The notes beneath the pieces were generated by a model that made no database searches, was not told the DNA's origin, and saw only the letters and a list, made by a program, of their open reading frames with translations. From Apiospora phragmitis (Eukaryota > Ascomycota > Sordariomycetes > Amphisphaeriales > Apiosporaceae): 64,000 nucleotides of DNA. Within the stretch, counting starts at the first letter, position 1, and each line of letters starts with the position of its first letter. The translations under genes were made by a program, and so were the position numbers. The stretch is from assembly GCA_038363925.1 (NCBI GenBank), contig JAQQWL010000011.1:4650001-4714000 (forward strand), given 5' to 3'. This document shows positions 48,081-60,599 of this stretch, piece by piece.

Positions 48081-50696
48081 TTACTTCTTGATGAGTTTGT
48101 ACTTGCCGCCAGCGAGCTCCAACTCGCCATCCGCGATCTTGTCGCCGAGGAACTCCTGCAGCTCCTCATTGCTCCAGGGAAACCCGTCGGCAATGAGCAT
48201 CTTCATCATCATGGCGATCTGGCCCAGCGGCATGGCCGGGCTCGAGTTTGTCAGCATGCCCACGATGAACTGCCAGTACACCTGCCGCTTCTCCTTCTCC
48301 TTGTCGCTCATGCCGCTCGGCTTGGCCTTGCGCGGCGTCGGGGCGGCCGCGTGGGAGCCCCTGGCGCCCGCCGACGAGGCTTTGTTCTCGGACGCCAGCT
48401 GCTGCTCGGCGGGCTCCAGCCGCTCCATCACCTCGTACTCGTCGCTAGGGAGCTTGCGGAGCACCTGCTTCCTCTCCCAAAACCGGAGAGCGGCGGCGAG
48501 GAGGTCCTCGTCTATCTGCAGATGCATCCACAGATCCTCGAAAGTCCAGCTTGGACTTCTCCCACTGACAGCATGCTCACTAAAGGCACTGATGACAGCG
48601 GCTTCGTATGTCTGGACCTCTTCGCTGATGGTGCGATCTTCGAGCTCCAGTTCCACCTTGGCCTGGCCCAGGTGGTTGAGCCATTTGAGGGTACGTGTGG
48701 GCTTCAGGTGCTGGAAGATGGTCTCGTACATCTTCTGCATGTCCACAATGTCTTCGGGCACCACGAAACGCTCCTCGCCCATATCGGGCCAATACAGCCG
48801 CGAGAGGATCTTGGTATGGATCGTCCAATCATGCCTGACCTTGTCAGGATGGTTGACCGCGCCTCGGTGTATGACCCCGTCGAGTCTCTTGGAGTCCTGA
48901 ATGTCCTTGATCATTACGTCACATGCTTGCAGCGACGACTCGCCAAAGCGCTTCTTGAGCAAGTCTAGGACCACGACTTCTTGCTCGAAGCCCACCTGGT
49001 CGGAGAGGAGCCGTTCGCCAATGATGTTCTGAAATTCCTTGATGAAGACCTCCGGCGAGCCCAATGCACCAATGAGCGTGCCGATAACATCTTCCGATTT
49101 ACGTCGCTTGTAATTCAACCCAGCATCTATGGGTGGCGGAACCCAACTAAGGTCATCCCATTCGTCATCTTGACGCTCGCTGCGGCTTTGATTTGGATCA
49201 TGAAGCAACTCTACCAACTCGACAAGCTTAACCGTGCGTGCTTCTGCTAAGGTTTCCTTGGGGCTCGAGAGCAGACTTGTGACAATGATGCGCACAGTGT
49301 CTTCCCGAGTGCATAGGTAAAGTTGGAGGGAGTAAGCTACGCGATCCAGCAGCACTCTAGAGTGATCCAGCTTCTGGAAAGTCCTGATCATGGAAATGTA
49401 CGTGCGTAAAATGTCAAGCGTGGACCGGCCCGGATGCAACAGACGCTTCTGTAGTGCGCAAGAGAAGGCATCTGTCAGCTGGAGACGCCTTCGCGGGGTG
49501 GTGACAGCGTATCGCAGATCTTCTACACCCCCCTCGCTGTCTGGCCAGTTCATGACGATGTCAAAGAGTTCGGTGATTCGCAATGCCGCCAGTCGGCCAA
49601 TGGCGATTTCTTTCCACTTTTCGACATCGGTCCAAGAGACTTGCACATTGCCCAGTTGATTGGTGACTTCGACAGCTAGCCTAGCATAGCGATCTTCTAT
49701 CCAGGCCATCAGTTGCTCTACACAGCGTGGTCTAGGGTGCACCGCATATGCGTCTGTGCTCTTCTCCCACACGCCTGCGAACGACTTGTACAGATAGGTA
49801 ATCATCAACTCGTTGAGTATCTCGGCAAAGAGAATCTGGAACCTCTCGCCAGCTAGTCCGATTTTGTAGAGGGATTCCACAAGCTGTAGCACTTCTCGTC
49901 TTGCCTCCTCCACTGCGGCCGACCCCTGGACCCCTTGTTGCTGGGCCTTTGGCGTCCCGTCAACTCCGAGCACCGTAGCCATCAATCGCCCCAGAACAGA
50001 CCTCAGGGCTGCCACGAGTGGGTTGGACACCGAGTTGCCCACGATTGCGTGGAGGTCGCAGCGGAACTTTGAGAGGGCGGTGTCCGCGGCGTCGTGCTCC
50101 ATGCCGCGCAGGACGAGGGTCAGTCCGAATACGTACTGCCTGTGCGCAGCTTCCAGAGTCCGCATGCTTCCGAGGAGCACCTGGGTCTGGTCCGCGTGGC
50201 TGTCGCAGATGGAAAGCAGCGGCACAACATGGTTGACGAAGTGCAGCCTCACCTGCTGCGTGTGCCAGGAGAGGATGTCCTCGGTGTGCGTTGCTAGGGG
50301 CAGGCGCCCGGCCGGGTCGAGGATGTCGTGCAGCGCACTCATGAACAAGCCGTCATCATCGTCACTATCTTGCGGGCTCGGCAAAGGCCCGAAGGAATCC
50401 TCGGCTGTCACAGATGGTGGAAGGGCGATGCGTGAAGTTACGGCGTGCCAGGAGCGGTCAAAGCGCGTCTGGTCACTCGCATGGGGATTGTCCGGAGAGA
50501 AGGGCAAACGCGGCTCCTGGGAAGAGGGCACATGGGCGTGCTTCTGCGGAGTGGATGCCAGCGGCCCCCCAAAAGACTGTCCGGGCTCCCAGTATCCGAG
50601 GGATGGAGTGGATGTAGGTGTTGGCTGCGAGAAGCTCGTGTGGAAGACTGACTGGAATACGCGGCGCTTGGCCGCGTTCCATTTGGTGTCTGCCAT
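48081..50696 (-). CDS. APC2: Anaphase-promoting complex subunit 2 (APC2, cullin-like)
   Basis: APC2 is the cullin-type scaffold of the APC/C and, with the RING subunit APC11, catalyses ubiquitylation of mitotic regulators. A single intact exon encodes 871 residues, a normal size for fungal APC2. The first 120 residues are divergent and Pro/Ser-rich. Cullin-repeat-like helices follow. The diagnostic block TFQKLDHSRVLLDRVAYSLQ, followed at once by LYLCTREDTVRIIVTSLL, lies near residues 440-480. The cullin homology domain includes LDLLKKRFGESSLQACDVM and IKDIQDSKR. The C terminus (QVYWQFIVGMLTNSSPAMPL, MMKMLIADGFPW, then LQEFLGDKIADGELELAGGKY) is the APC2 winged-helix domain. The start is the only ATG near the frame's beginning (MADTKWNAAKRRVF). 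Long antisense frames at its 3' end are shadows of its GC-rich codons. Confidence 0.95.
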   Translation of the reverse strand: MADTKWNAAKRRVFQSVFHTSFSQPTPTSTPSLGYWEPGQSFGGPLASTPQKHAHVPSSQEPRLPFSPDNPHASDQTRFDRSWHAVTSRIALPPSVTAEDSFGPLPSPQDSDDDDGLFMSALHDILDPAGRLPLATHTEDILSWHTQQVRLHFVNHVVPLLSICDSHADQTQVLLGSMRTLEAAHRQYVFGLTLVLRGMEHDAADTALSKFRCDLHAIVGNSVSNPLVAALRSVLGRLMATVLGVDGTPKAQQQGVQGSAAVEEARREVLQLVESLYKIGLAGERFQILFAEILNELMITYLYKSFAGVWEKSTDAYAVHPRPRCVEQLMAWIEDRYARLAVEVTNQLGNVQVSWTDVEKWKEIAIGRLAALRITELFDIVMNWPDSEGGVEDLRYAVTTPRRRLQLTDAFSCALQKRLLHPGRSTLDILRTYISMIRTFQKLDHSRVLLDRVAYSLQLYLCTREDTVRIIVTSLLSSPKETLAEARTVKLVELVELLHDPNQSRSERQDDEWDDLSWVPPPIDAGLNYKRRKSEDVIGTLIGALGSPEVFIKEFQNIIGERLLSDQVGFEQEVVVLDLLKKRFGESSLQACDVMIKDIQDSKRLDGVIHRGAVNHPDKVRHDWTIHTKILSRLYWPDMGEERFVVPEDIVDMQKMYETIFQHLKPTRTLKWLNHLGQAKVELELEDRTISEEVQTYEAAVISAFSEHAVSGRSPSWTFEDLWMHLQIDEDLLAAALRFWERKQVLRKLPSDEYEVMERLEPAEQQLASENKASSAGARGSHAAAPTPRKAKPSGMSDKEKEKRQVYWQFIVGMLTNSSPAMPLGQIAMMMKMLIADGFPWSNEELQEFLGDKIADGELELAGGKYKLIKK

Positions 50697-53600
50697 TTAT
50701 GTTTTCCGGCCAAGAGTGTTGCGAGGCAGCCAACACATCATGAAGATGTCGGCAAGTAGTCCCGGGGTTTTAGCGGAAACTTCTTGCGTTTAATTATTTG
50801 GGTTTCGCCTTCTTCCTCTCCTTTCACCTGTGCACAATACAATGCTCAAGGCTTGTCGTCGGCGTTTAGATGTCGATGCTTCAATCTTGCTCACTGAAGC
50901 GTTGTTGTTGGGGCGACCATTTTGGGCAAGCGGTGAATGACCGGTTACTGCGTCAATCTAGCGCCGCTTGTCCGCGCGCGTCTATTAGCCCAGGCCATCT
51001 CCATTCCACGCGGCAATTAAACGAGTACTTAAGGAGTACTACCTATGTACCTACTTAGTAGATCCGGCTCGATGGAGCCTGCAAACCGACATGACTTAAC
51101 TGCTTAGCATACCAGAATTGAACAAACTCCTTTTCAATACCGTGAAAGCCGCCGAATGGGATGATCTTCATCATTATACACGGCACAGTTGATTGACAAT
51201 CTCGGCGTTGAGCAGTCCCGGCGGCACAGGGGAGCGCGTCTACAGTACCTTCCAGAGTGGGCCGGCCTATGGTCTGAGCTCAAGTTTACTTTTCTGCTAG
51301 CTCCAGGGCAGGCTGCAGCTTTCGAAGCACTCCACCGGTTGGATGAATCCGGCGTGCCGGTAGACCCGATGGAATGGTGCATGGGACGGTGGGATAAAGG
51401 CAAAATATATTGGGGGGGAGACCTTGCTGCTGGGTACGCTGTATGTACTCCCGGGTACTTCGTGCTGAGAGAAGGATCCTTGACCGGAAGGGGAGGGTTC
51501 ACTTTACCCCGAGCTTTCCACAAAGGACCCCCGCCGCTGCTTCAGCCCAAGACATCAATACCAGCAGCTGTGATCGGGTAGGGCTGCTTACCGTGCTACA
51601 TGTCAACTGATGTCAAATTGAATTAGATGTTTCTTATTCGATGCTATACATACATATATGTAGATTCTGCTTACTGTATGCATATCCCAAGTAAGTCGGC
51701 TCTGGCTTATCGATCGCAGCTGGACGTTTTTTTTATATTCCATTCCACTGTCCCACTCGCAGGGCTCAGCGCCACTACTGTACAAGTACCACCAGGTTAG
51801 CTAACCTAATTTTGTTGGCTTGTCGCAATGCGGACAAAGTCCCTGTTCAGCCCCACGCATAAGGTATAGGGCAGGGGAAGAGCGAACGGGAAGTTACGGG
51901 AATTGGGGACATCCACCGTTCGATGCCCTTCATATCAAAGGGGGCTATTATCCAAGTTAGGTAATCATACTACTTGGGAGAAGCTTCTTCTTTCGGACCC
52001 GAGAGCTAAGCCTAACTGCAGGGCAAAGGTTCGAGACTATGTAGATATCTAGGAAGTAAGGAAGAACGTACGTAATCCATTCCAGGGCTTTAGCTTACTT
52101 CTCCTAGATGTGTTAGGGGAGAAGAGGGTGTATTCTCGGTGGGTAGGTAGGCAGGTATACTTAAGACAACCGCAATTCAGTGGGTAACCTCAAATGGGGT
52201 CGCCCGCTATGCCTTCTCATCTGGTCCAATAGATAAGGGCTATATAACACTAGAAAAGGCAATTCGCGAATTAGGTGGTTACACATGCCGTTCGTCATAC
52301 AATAAAGTAGGTTACGTGTTGCCATGACCTGATCATGCGGTGTATTTCTTCTTCTCGATCTGGATACGGTACAACCATGCGTCACGGTGGTGGCTGTTAC
52401 CCGTCATCCACCGACTAGATCATCAATACCAGCATGTAACGCGCCTGCGGAAGGACTGTCGACCAGTCGGTGCAAATTGGGTGAATCATGTTGCTCTTTC
52501 GAGCAGCGCAACGAGCGCTGTTAAATCTCCGATGGGGCGATTTTGATTGGTTGTGCTCTCTTCGGAGCAACAGTTGCTTATTTCGGTGGGATGTGTGACC
52601 AGGCACCAGGTCGATGGGATGGACGGACGAGGTACGGCTATGGTACGGGGGAGTAGCCGACCTGGACCCAGCTTGTTGGTAAGCGCAAGGACGGATACTC
52701 GTCGTGAAACCGCTCTTGTAGTATACTAATCCTTGGATCCGTATAAGTGAAGATCGGATTGTAAAAGAAATGCAAAAGGAAACCTTATTGTGCCTTCAGT
52801 TCCGCTCCCACCTGCCCACGGGATGGATACATTTGTTCTTCAAGGAAGACCCATGGAAATACTTATGTTTATATCACGTAGTGTGTTCTTGCCTCCCGGT
52901 TAAGCTTCTCTCGCAGATGCATTAGACGTAAAGGATGAGTGAAGTGACTCCATGGCCTAACATAGTCCACCTACCAAGCTGGATCGGCGGCATGGTCAAC
53001 GTCACGAGTAGTAGGCGGAGTGCAAGCTGAGAAATGTGGAAGACCCGTCCCGACCCCACAGCACAGCATCCGACAAGGACAGGGATGGGAGGCTTCCACA
53101 GGTAGCAGGTACTTACGTCGTAGATCGCTCGCTTACTTACTAGGCTTGTCGTCGCCATGCCGCGACTCTTACTGTACTGTACTGTATCGAGAGTATCTGC
53201 AATTTTGTGGCTTGTGGTACAGAAAGCCAGGCGGAAGCTACTGTAAGATCGATCACAGCACCCTCATCCGTCATGGCGCCCGACTCTGTGTCATTCTGTC
53301 TTGCGTTGCCGATGAATGGCCAATGAACGAGAGCATCTTCTCCACTCGGAGGGTCCTTGCCGTTGCTGGGCACAAACTAGCCCATCATCGTGACAGTGAC
53401 AGGTCCGCGCTCCTCCCGTTCCGTCTGGTTCGGTAAGGCTGGATAACGGAGGAACGCTCCTAATTGGATGCAGAGCCGAACGACATCCGATCTCGCACAA
53501 GCCCTGGAGTTTGACCTCAGGTCCGACTCATGTCGCGATCGTGTTCTTCCACTCGTGCCACTCGTGGACAGTGTGCGCTCACAGAATCATCATTGGCAAA

Positions 53601-56600
53601 TGGGTGAGGTTATCAGCACTAAATTAAGTCAGTACATACCGAAACGCAATTGGCTCCTGGTTTTCAGCTTCCAGTTAACTCCGCAGTGTGGCATAGATGT
53701 GCTTATCTTGCCTGAGTACATACGCATACGACAACGGCAGCCAGCAAATGACGCCAGGACTAAACTTACACAAACGGACCGTCGGTGCCGATGCTATTCG
53801 AAGATGTTGGGGTCGCAAAATCACGCACGAGAGCCCCATCTCTCTTCCAACACGCCATGTTGTGTCACGTCGGTGGTGTCGACTGCTCTACTTTTGAAAA
53901 TAACAGACGCTTCGCCATCGCCAACAGCGACAACAAGAATAAGCATGGAGCAGCCCTCTCCAGTGAAGATGCATTGATTTGGCGTCGAAGCGAAATTGCA
54001 CTCTACTCATCATGGTGACAATGGTGAGAGGGTTGGTTACCTTTGGCGGCTGATCAGGAAAGAGTTAAAAAGGGTATACGGTGCTTACACGAGCGCGGAG
54101 ATAGGCCACAGCTCCGTCACTCCCAGGCCAGCCCTGCTCTGAGATGAGAAGCCGTACCCGTATGCGTCGTTGAGGGCGGGAATAAGAGCTGGATTGTGCA
54201 TACCATCTGAGTAGTTCATGCTTGTGGGCACACCATCGGTTGTGCCACAACATTCGTCCCACGTGGCCGAACCCCCTGAATCCCGCCTTTTTCCTCCAAA
54301 GGGGCCCCCAAAGCTGACTGGTGGGATAAGCTGGCTGTGAGGGCTACTTTGAGGTACATTTGCCTTGTTCGCTATGGGTAACGTAAGGTAAGACGAACTG
54401 TGTCTCGTGCAGTTCGGAGACCTTGTTTACGCTTATGGCGTGCGTGCGTGTGTTAGAGGGATGTGGTACAAAGCCGTATGGCCCGAACGGATTGTGCTGG
54501 GAGGAAAGATGGCCTCCTCTACTGCAATTTGTCAGCTGACGAGCTTTTCGGTCTGAGGCTACCAGCACAGTTCCTCCGGCGATGACCAATCGTCTGTGAG
54601 CGATTGCGAGCTCCAGATGCCGCCCCTGCCGCATGGAGATGCTTGAACAGGTGGCGGGTTACTGGTACAACAAGACGGTCGGGGTTTGAGCTATTCTATC
54701 CGCAGTTGCCGGAAGTAATGCCAGAACAATCAGGTTGGGTTGAGAAGAAGTATCGGTCCAGGGCCGATCCGAAGATTACCCTATTCGGCAATCGAGCAGA
54801 TCAACCTTGAATCCTCAACTGTCAACTGGCAGTATATTCCACCGTACTCGGCATTGAGTTTCGCCGGATCTCGCCAATACGTCGATCCGACGAGTGGATG
54901 AATGCACGGAACAAATAATAACAATACATCTGACATTGTTCCCAGCGTGCGGGGTATACATCCATACCCTGACTGGCCTGGAAACACGAGGTGGCAGGGT
55001 AGAGTATGCAAGCCAGATGCGTGCTCTTTCTATCGTGGTCTAATCAAGTGAGAGTTAGCAGGATTGCAGGGAAACTTACCAACGGCGACGTTTCTTTTTT
55101 GCTCCTGGAATAGAACTTGGCGATCCAATCTGGAGAAGGCAGCCACTTGTATGGAAGAGCTTGTTAAGACAGACGGAATTATGGTTCGTCCCACGTGAGC
55201 ACTGCATCTTCTGCCAACAGGGTCAGCATGCGCTACACCCTCCCTCCTCCTTCCAGTGGTTTCCCACGTGCCCTGCTGTAGGTAAGACGAGTATTGGAAG
55301 TTTCCATGCAGATTCCTTGCCCCTCTCCGAACAGACCTGGAAGCTCTGACAAGCAGCTTTGGCCGTTCAGCACATGTACTACTCCCAAATCTTTCCGTAG
55401 TAAGTATGCCGATATATGTACATAGTCTAATGCAGTCTACATTCAATCAATAGCAGGGGAGATAAGCTGCAGTTGTTTCCTGTTTGACGCCATCCAATCA
55501 CCTACCGTCTTCTGTGTCCCAGCACGACTGAGCCAGTACTTGCTCGAGTACAATGTACAATAAGCGATGGTGGTCGCCGATTTCAACAAGCCTTCAGCAT
55601 GGGGTGACGGCTGGTACCTTGGGGTATATCGTCATAGCTCATGATCTACATATGTAAGCAAGGTAAGTAAGTACCTCCTCACGGGAGACGGTGCTAGTCA
55701 CAATGCATCGATATGCATTGGTGCATGTACATGTAGGTAGGTAGGTCTTGGCTGAACCGGTCTGTCTGTCTGTTACTGGCCACTCCATCTTACCTGCGCA
55801 GCCTGGGGTCTTCAGCTTCACCAAGGTCGAGCCGTTGCAGTTAAAATATGGGGCGTTAGCGGACATGCATCTCCATGCCAATCTTTCTGATGCTATGACC
55901 AAGTGGAATGATCCGGCTCGGAGGAAATGTTTCTATTTTGAGAGTTTAACGTACGGCGTAATGATCGACTAAAAAGATGGCTGTGCAGTGCAGAAAACCG
56001 ATGGACGGCGGGGTTGGACGGAAACGGACAAGATCCATTTGATGGAAAGAAAATCGTTAACGGGAAGGAAGCCATGCCCTGCATGATCTGCTTCTTGGCA
56101 GAAAAACAAGGGATTGGAGATTGGGTGGTGGTGTGCGTGGGTGCAATTCGGGAATATGGATGCTTGGAAAACGAGCAGGAAATCAAGAGAAGATGGAAGT
56201 TTCATCCATGATGAAACGGGGCTGTTTGGTGGTTGCTGAAGGCTTGAAGCCTCCCGGGCCTCTGTCGAATGGTGTTGGGGTCATCAATCTGACGGGTGTA
56301 TAGTAACCCTCCACGTACCTAACGTACTCCAAATCATACCGGCCTGCGCTATTGCTGCCCATGATGTCTGCATGTAACGAAGAGCTGTCCCGACCACTCA
56401 CCTCGAATGCCCGCCCACCCTCCTTCGCTCTTCGGACCCCGGTCCCACGTGTGTTGCCCGGTCGTTCATGTTCATGTCTTTCTTGTCTTGTCCACCTTCC
56501 GTCTGTGGTCCAAGTGCTTCCTTCGCATTGCTCCGACTCTTTCTTCTTCCAATGTCTCTCCCACCACCTATGACATAGCACACACACCCACACGCCGCTG

Positions 56601-57710
56601 TGCCGCCTCTTAGGATGAGCCGATCGTGGCTGTCATGTTTGAGATTTGCAGCATGCCTATTTTGAGAAGATTGCGATGTGGTTTTCTTACTCCACAATGC
56701 ATCACCGACCTACGGGTCAAGATGCGCGATCAATTGCATCAGACTAAACTTTTAGTTATGTGCTTGCTTACATACGACTATACGACTATACGACTATCCG
56801 ACACGGTGGTCAGGTCGAGAAACGCAAACCCACCCAAGTCCGGCCTGCCCCGGCGTACCTAACGAGTGCTGGTGTGGTGTGGTACCAACAAGTACGTCTC
56901 ACAGGGAGAAATGTCTGTGTGCCTCTGCGTGTGCGTGTGTGCGCGTGTGCCTGACCTGGTCGGATGACATAAGTCTCTCTGAAACTGCAGTTGAGCCATC
57001 TGCTCGAGCGAGCACGTTTTAGGGTGACAATACTAGCGGATGAAGTCCAGAGCTCCTGCAAGTGGCCGTTTAAGCGACGGGCCAGTATCCATTGCCTTGG
57101 AAACCCCAGTGCCGAAAACAGCCTTTTGCCGGCGCGACGTCACAGCTGAATGTATGTACTTACCTAGTCAGTACCTGGAAATACAGCCGCGATATTGTCG
57201 CTATCTTTGCACAAGTTAACAATAGCAGTTTTGGAACAACGTGGTTTGAATTTGGTGGCCGAAATCTCCGATTTAGATCGCATCTCCTTTTCAATCCAAT
57301 CAGGAGAAGCAGAAAATGTACTCTAACAGCGTTCTAATATACAGTTGAAAACTTCGAGAAGCGTAGTCCAAAAACTCAAAATAAAGTGCTTGCTGAAAAA
57401 AGAATGCAAAAGCAGACGAGAACAAAAAGGGGCGGAAAACGAGCTTCGCCCTCTGGAAAAAGGGGGTATATGGTAACTGACGCCCATGCCAACCTGGCTT
57501 TCCTCCATCGACTTCGAATCCCCTATATACTGAAAACGTATATCCATAGATGCCTCCGTACAATGCCCTTCCATCAACCGTTTCGGCTGTTGCGCACAAA
57601 CGCGCCCAAAAAGCAATTTTCTAAGCCACAAACTCCTGCTAAAGTACATGGTCACGCGTAAACGATCGTATAGGTGAAACAAAAGGGAAAAGTAGTGCAG
57701 TCAGCGACTA
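50697..57710. other. Gene-free interval, 7 kb
   Basis: This interval lies upstream of APC2 and downstream of the second zinc-finger gene. The first few hundred bases should include the APC2 promoter and the last few the zinc-finger gene's 3' end. No open frame here has recognisable motifs. A perfect 14-base palindrome, AGGTTAGCTAACCT, sits at 51794-51807. A short TATACGAC tandem repeat lies at about 56773-56803. TACATACAT-type strings are frequent. Confidence 0.5.
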
Positions 57711-59158
57711 CTACGAGTTTCGGCGTTGCTTGCATTTATCGTGAGCGAGGTGGCCGTTTCTTGCTGTCGTCCGCGTAAATTCAGCCCCGCAATTCGGGCA
57801 CACTGCCTTGGCTGCCTGGCCTGACTTCTCGCGTTGGTGACGGAGCAGATTGCTGAAGGTGGAAAATTGTCGACCGTTGCACCCGTGCTCCCAGCACTGA
57901 GGCTTGGGCCGGCTCTGGACAACTCGTACATGACCTTCGTGGTTTGGACTGCTCCCAGACGACAGGACATGAGGCACTGGGTAAAGCTGCATATGACTAT
58001 CGTGCATCGAAGAGGACCGCGCAGTTCTATAAGAAACATATTAGGAACCCGGTCTAAAATAGGAGGCGTGCAGTCGTCTTACTCATAGTGCGAATTCGCG
58101 GAGTGGCTTGATGACGCCTGGGGATACGCAGAGGAATAATCCATGTTCATGTATGCATTAGACGGTCTAGTAGCCATTGTTAGTCCCCCAAACAGATACT
58201 TTCCGTATCTCGTGGATTACTTACAAAGAAGAGAAGTTGCCAGAAAACATAGAGTGACTCGGTTCCGGCAGAGGCGAAGAATAAGATGGTATATAGCCTG
58301 TTCCGGAAACTGTGGTAACTGGCTCAGCCAACAGAGAGATCTGAGATGACGAGGTCGTGTAGACAGGCAGCGCGGATGATGGCGGAAATTCGTTCATCGA
58401 CACCGGGGGGGAATGCGAGCTGTAGGAGCTGCTCATACCGCGGCGGGCTCGAAGCGAGGCCTTCGAGTCACGGCGGGCTAGATCTCGCTGTCTCTTCAGT
58501 TCGCGCTGCTCTGGTGTTAAGGTTCCACGGGATGGGCTGGCTGTGACAGATCTTGACGTGCTGGGTGGAGTCAAACTGGCATCGGAACCATGGCTGACGG
58601 ACCCCAGGCCATGGCCGAGAAGGTCTGCCCCCGAGTCCATGCCTTGAGTTGGGTCAGCAGACTATGGGCACTAAATTGGCTGTTTTACTCACCAGGCCAA
58701 GTGTAGGAACTGCGCGGGACCCCCATCTCGAATCTCGAGTCGTAGTGGAGTGCAACAGTACTCATATCCGCGGTGGTTGAGCGTGATGGATGTGGTGGAG
58801 AGGTATCGTGCTCTGGAGCGGGATGGACGCGCAACGAAGGAGCACAACTAAACCGGGGCTGTCCCTCTATATCTCCAGAGAATTCGAGATAATATGAGGA
58901 AGGGAGAGAGGGTGGACGGGAAGATACTGAAGAAGGTGCGGAGTAGTGGGAGGCCGGACTTATACGGTCTTCCGGGTGGGCCCTGCGGGATGTTACTGGT
59001 CGATCGAAGTCGAACAGCAAGTTGCCAGGGGTAATCGAAGGTGTCAAGTTGTTGTGCGAGCCGTCCACTGAAGAGGAGGGAATTCTTGTGAGTCTGGAGC
59101 TAGAGGTATGTAAGTGTAAGTCCTCATCACCGAGTTGATCCTGACGAGACGGGTCCAT
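57711..59158 (-). CDS. C2H2-type zinc-finger regulator (two C-terminal fingers)
   Basis: Four exons fit: 58693-59158, 58225-58642, 58083-58166 and 57711-58026. The introns are 50, 58 and 56 bases, all junctions are in frame, and the product is 427 residues. The first 340 residues are disordered and Ser/Pro-rich. They include an Arg/Lys-rich segment (TPEQRELKRQRDLARRDSKA) near residues 195-214 and a Ser/Tyr-rich stretch (NMDYSSAYPQ). The C terminus has a finger pair: CWEHGCNGRQFSTFSNLLRH, which lacks an obvious second histidine, then CPNCGAEF...NGHLAHDKC. This arrangement, with the RHQREKSGQA linker, is seen in a family of fungal regulators I cannot name. A nuclear DNA-binding role is inferred. 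The start used is the ATG of MDPSRQDQ. The frame stays open upstream to an apparent 3' splice site near 59252, so an additional 5' exon is possible. Confidence 0.8.
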
Positions 59159-60562
59159 TGGATGAACGATAACGACGGGATGGTCGAGGTGAAGTTCACG
59201 TACACAGTATCTGATGACGGCGTCTTCCGTCTTTCCAAAAAGCGAGACCACTAGAAAAAAGGGCGACGGCAGAGGAGGCGTTCTTACAAGACTTATAAAG
59301 GATGGAGCGTCGAGTGGCTGGATGAAGATGAGGCTCCAATGATGATAGACTGGAAAGTGTTCAAGAGCTATCTTTGGTCATCGTAGTCTTTAAGTGTCCC
59401 TCAGCCTCTACGATGGAACTGGCAGGGCATTTGATGCTTATGAACTGATTCGAGGCAGTAGTACTTGCGTGGTGGAGCACAGCACAGGACTAGCAGTGCT
59501 TGAACCTTGGGTCTGGTAGGTATCGCGCGCCGCACGAGGAAGAAGAAGAAGACTCGGGCTTAGCGCAAATGTACCATGGGGTACCTGACAGGGATGGGCA
59601 GAAATCGAATCCACCCCGAATAGCAGACCTTTGGATCGGAAGGTACAGAGTACGAAAGAGAGCAGAGTCACCTAAGTGACCGGGGGGGTGGGTACACGTT
59701 CGACGGGTTGGCGAGAGAGGCGTGTGCCTCGTAATTGCTGATGAAGGGGGGGGTGGCGTATAGACGTGCCCCTGCCTGCGCCCTAGTGCCAGCCTAGCAA
59801 GACTAAGCATGGGCAGAGCATAGCTACCTCCCTACACAACGGTACGCTGGTGGCGGGATGGCTTTGAGGATCAATAGGCTCCAGCATTCGGTTTCGACCA
59901 GGTCCCGAAAGTCCCGTGTAGTCACCAGCCTAGCCATTATGCTTGCTCGCGCTTTGCCTGTTCCTAAGCCTGACATGGAGTGAAAGGTTCAGACTTGGCC
60001 ACTTACACACAACTATAACCGGCAGTCGACGAGGCCGCGGTGGTTCACGCGAGGCAGTTCGCACACTAAAGGCAGGGCCCAGCGTATAGAGTAAAAGCCA
60101 AAGGGGGAAGTACGGCAAAAGTTGAAGGTAGTCAATCCGGGTCAGCAGACAGGGCATTTGCAGGTATGAAATTCAGAATGGACCCTGACGATGCCGCACT
60201 GCAGGCCTGAACCAAGCGAGCGGCGGCATTTCGACCACTTTTTCGAATGACCTTCTAGAATAGGCTACTCTGGCACAAGTTATAGCCATGCATAATGTTG
60301 CATCGGGATTGTCAGAGAAATAAAAGAGCGGCAGAGCCCTGCTGGCGGGCGGTGGTTACAGCGTCTACAGGCTCTCGCTCTCCCTCAGTGGGTGAAGATG
60401 AGACACCAGCCCATTCACCTTGACGGCCAGCCAAGTTTAATGACCACAGACAAATCAAATCTTTGATCTTTGGGGGGTGGTTGTTGGTGTGGGTGGGTGC
60501 AAACGTGTGTGTGTGCGGTACGTGGGTGAGAGCGAGCGTGTGTGTGCCCGTCCGAGGAGGTG

Positions 60563-60566
<4 letters not shown>

Positions 60567-60594
<28 letters not shown>
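60567..60594 (+). repeat. (AG)14 microsatellite
   Basis: A pure AG dinucleotide run of 28 bases, preceded by a GT-rich patch (gtgtgtgtgcgg and gtgtgtgtgcccg). It lies about 1.4 kb upstream of the second zinc-finger gene. Confidence 0.9.

Positions 60595-60599
<5 letters not shown>

Noticed and set aside
48027..48968. Plus-strand frames of 313 and 270 codons over the 3' part of APC2
   Set aside because: Both are antisense to conserved APC2 domains and to each other in different frames. Neither has recognisable motifs.
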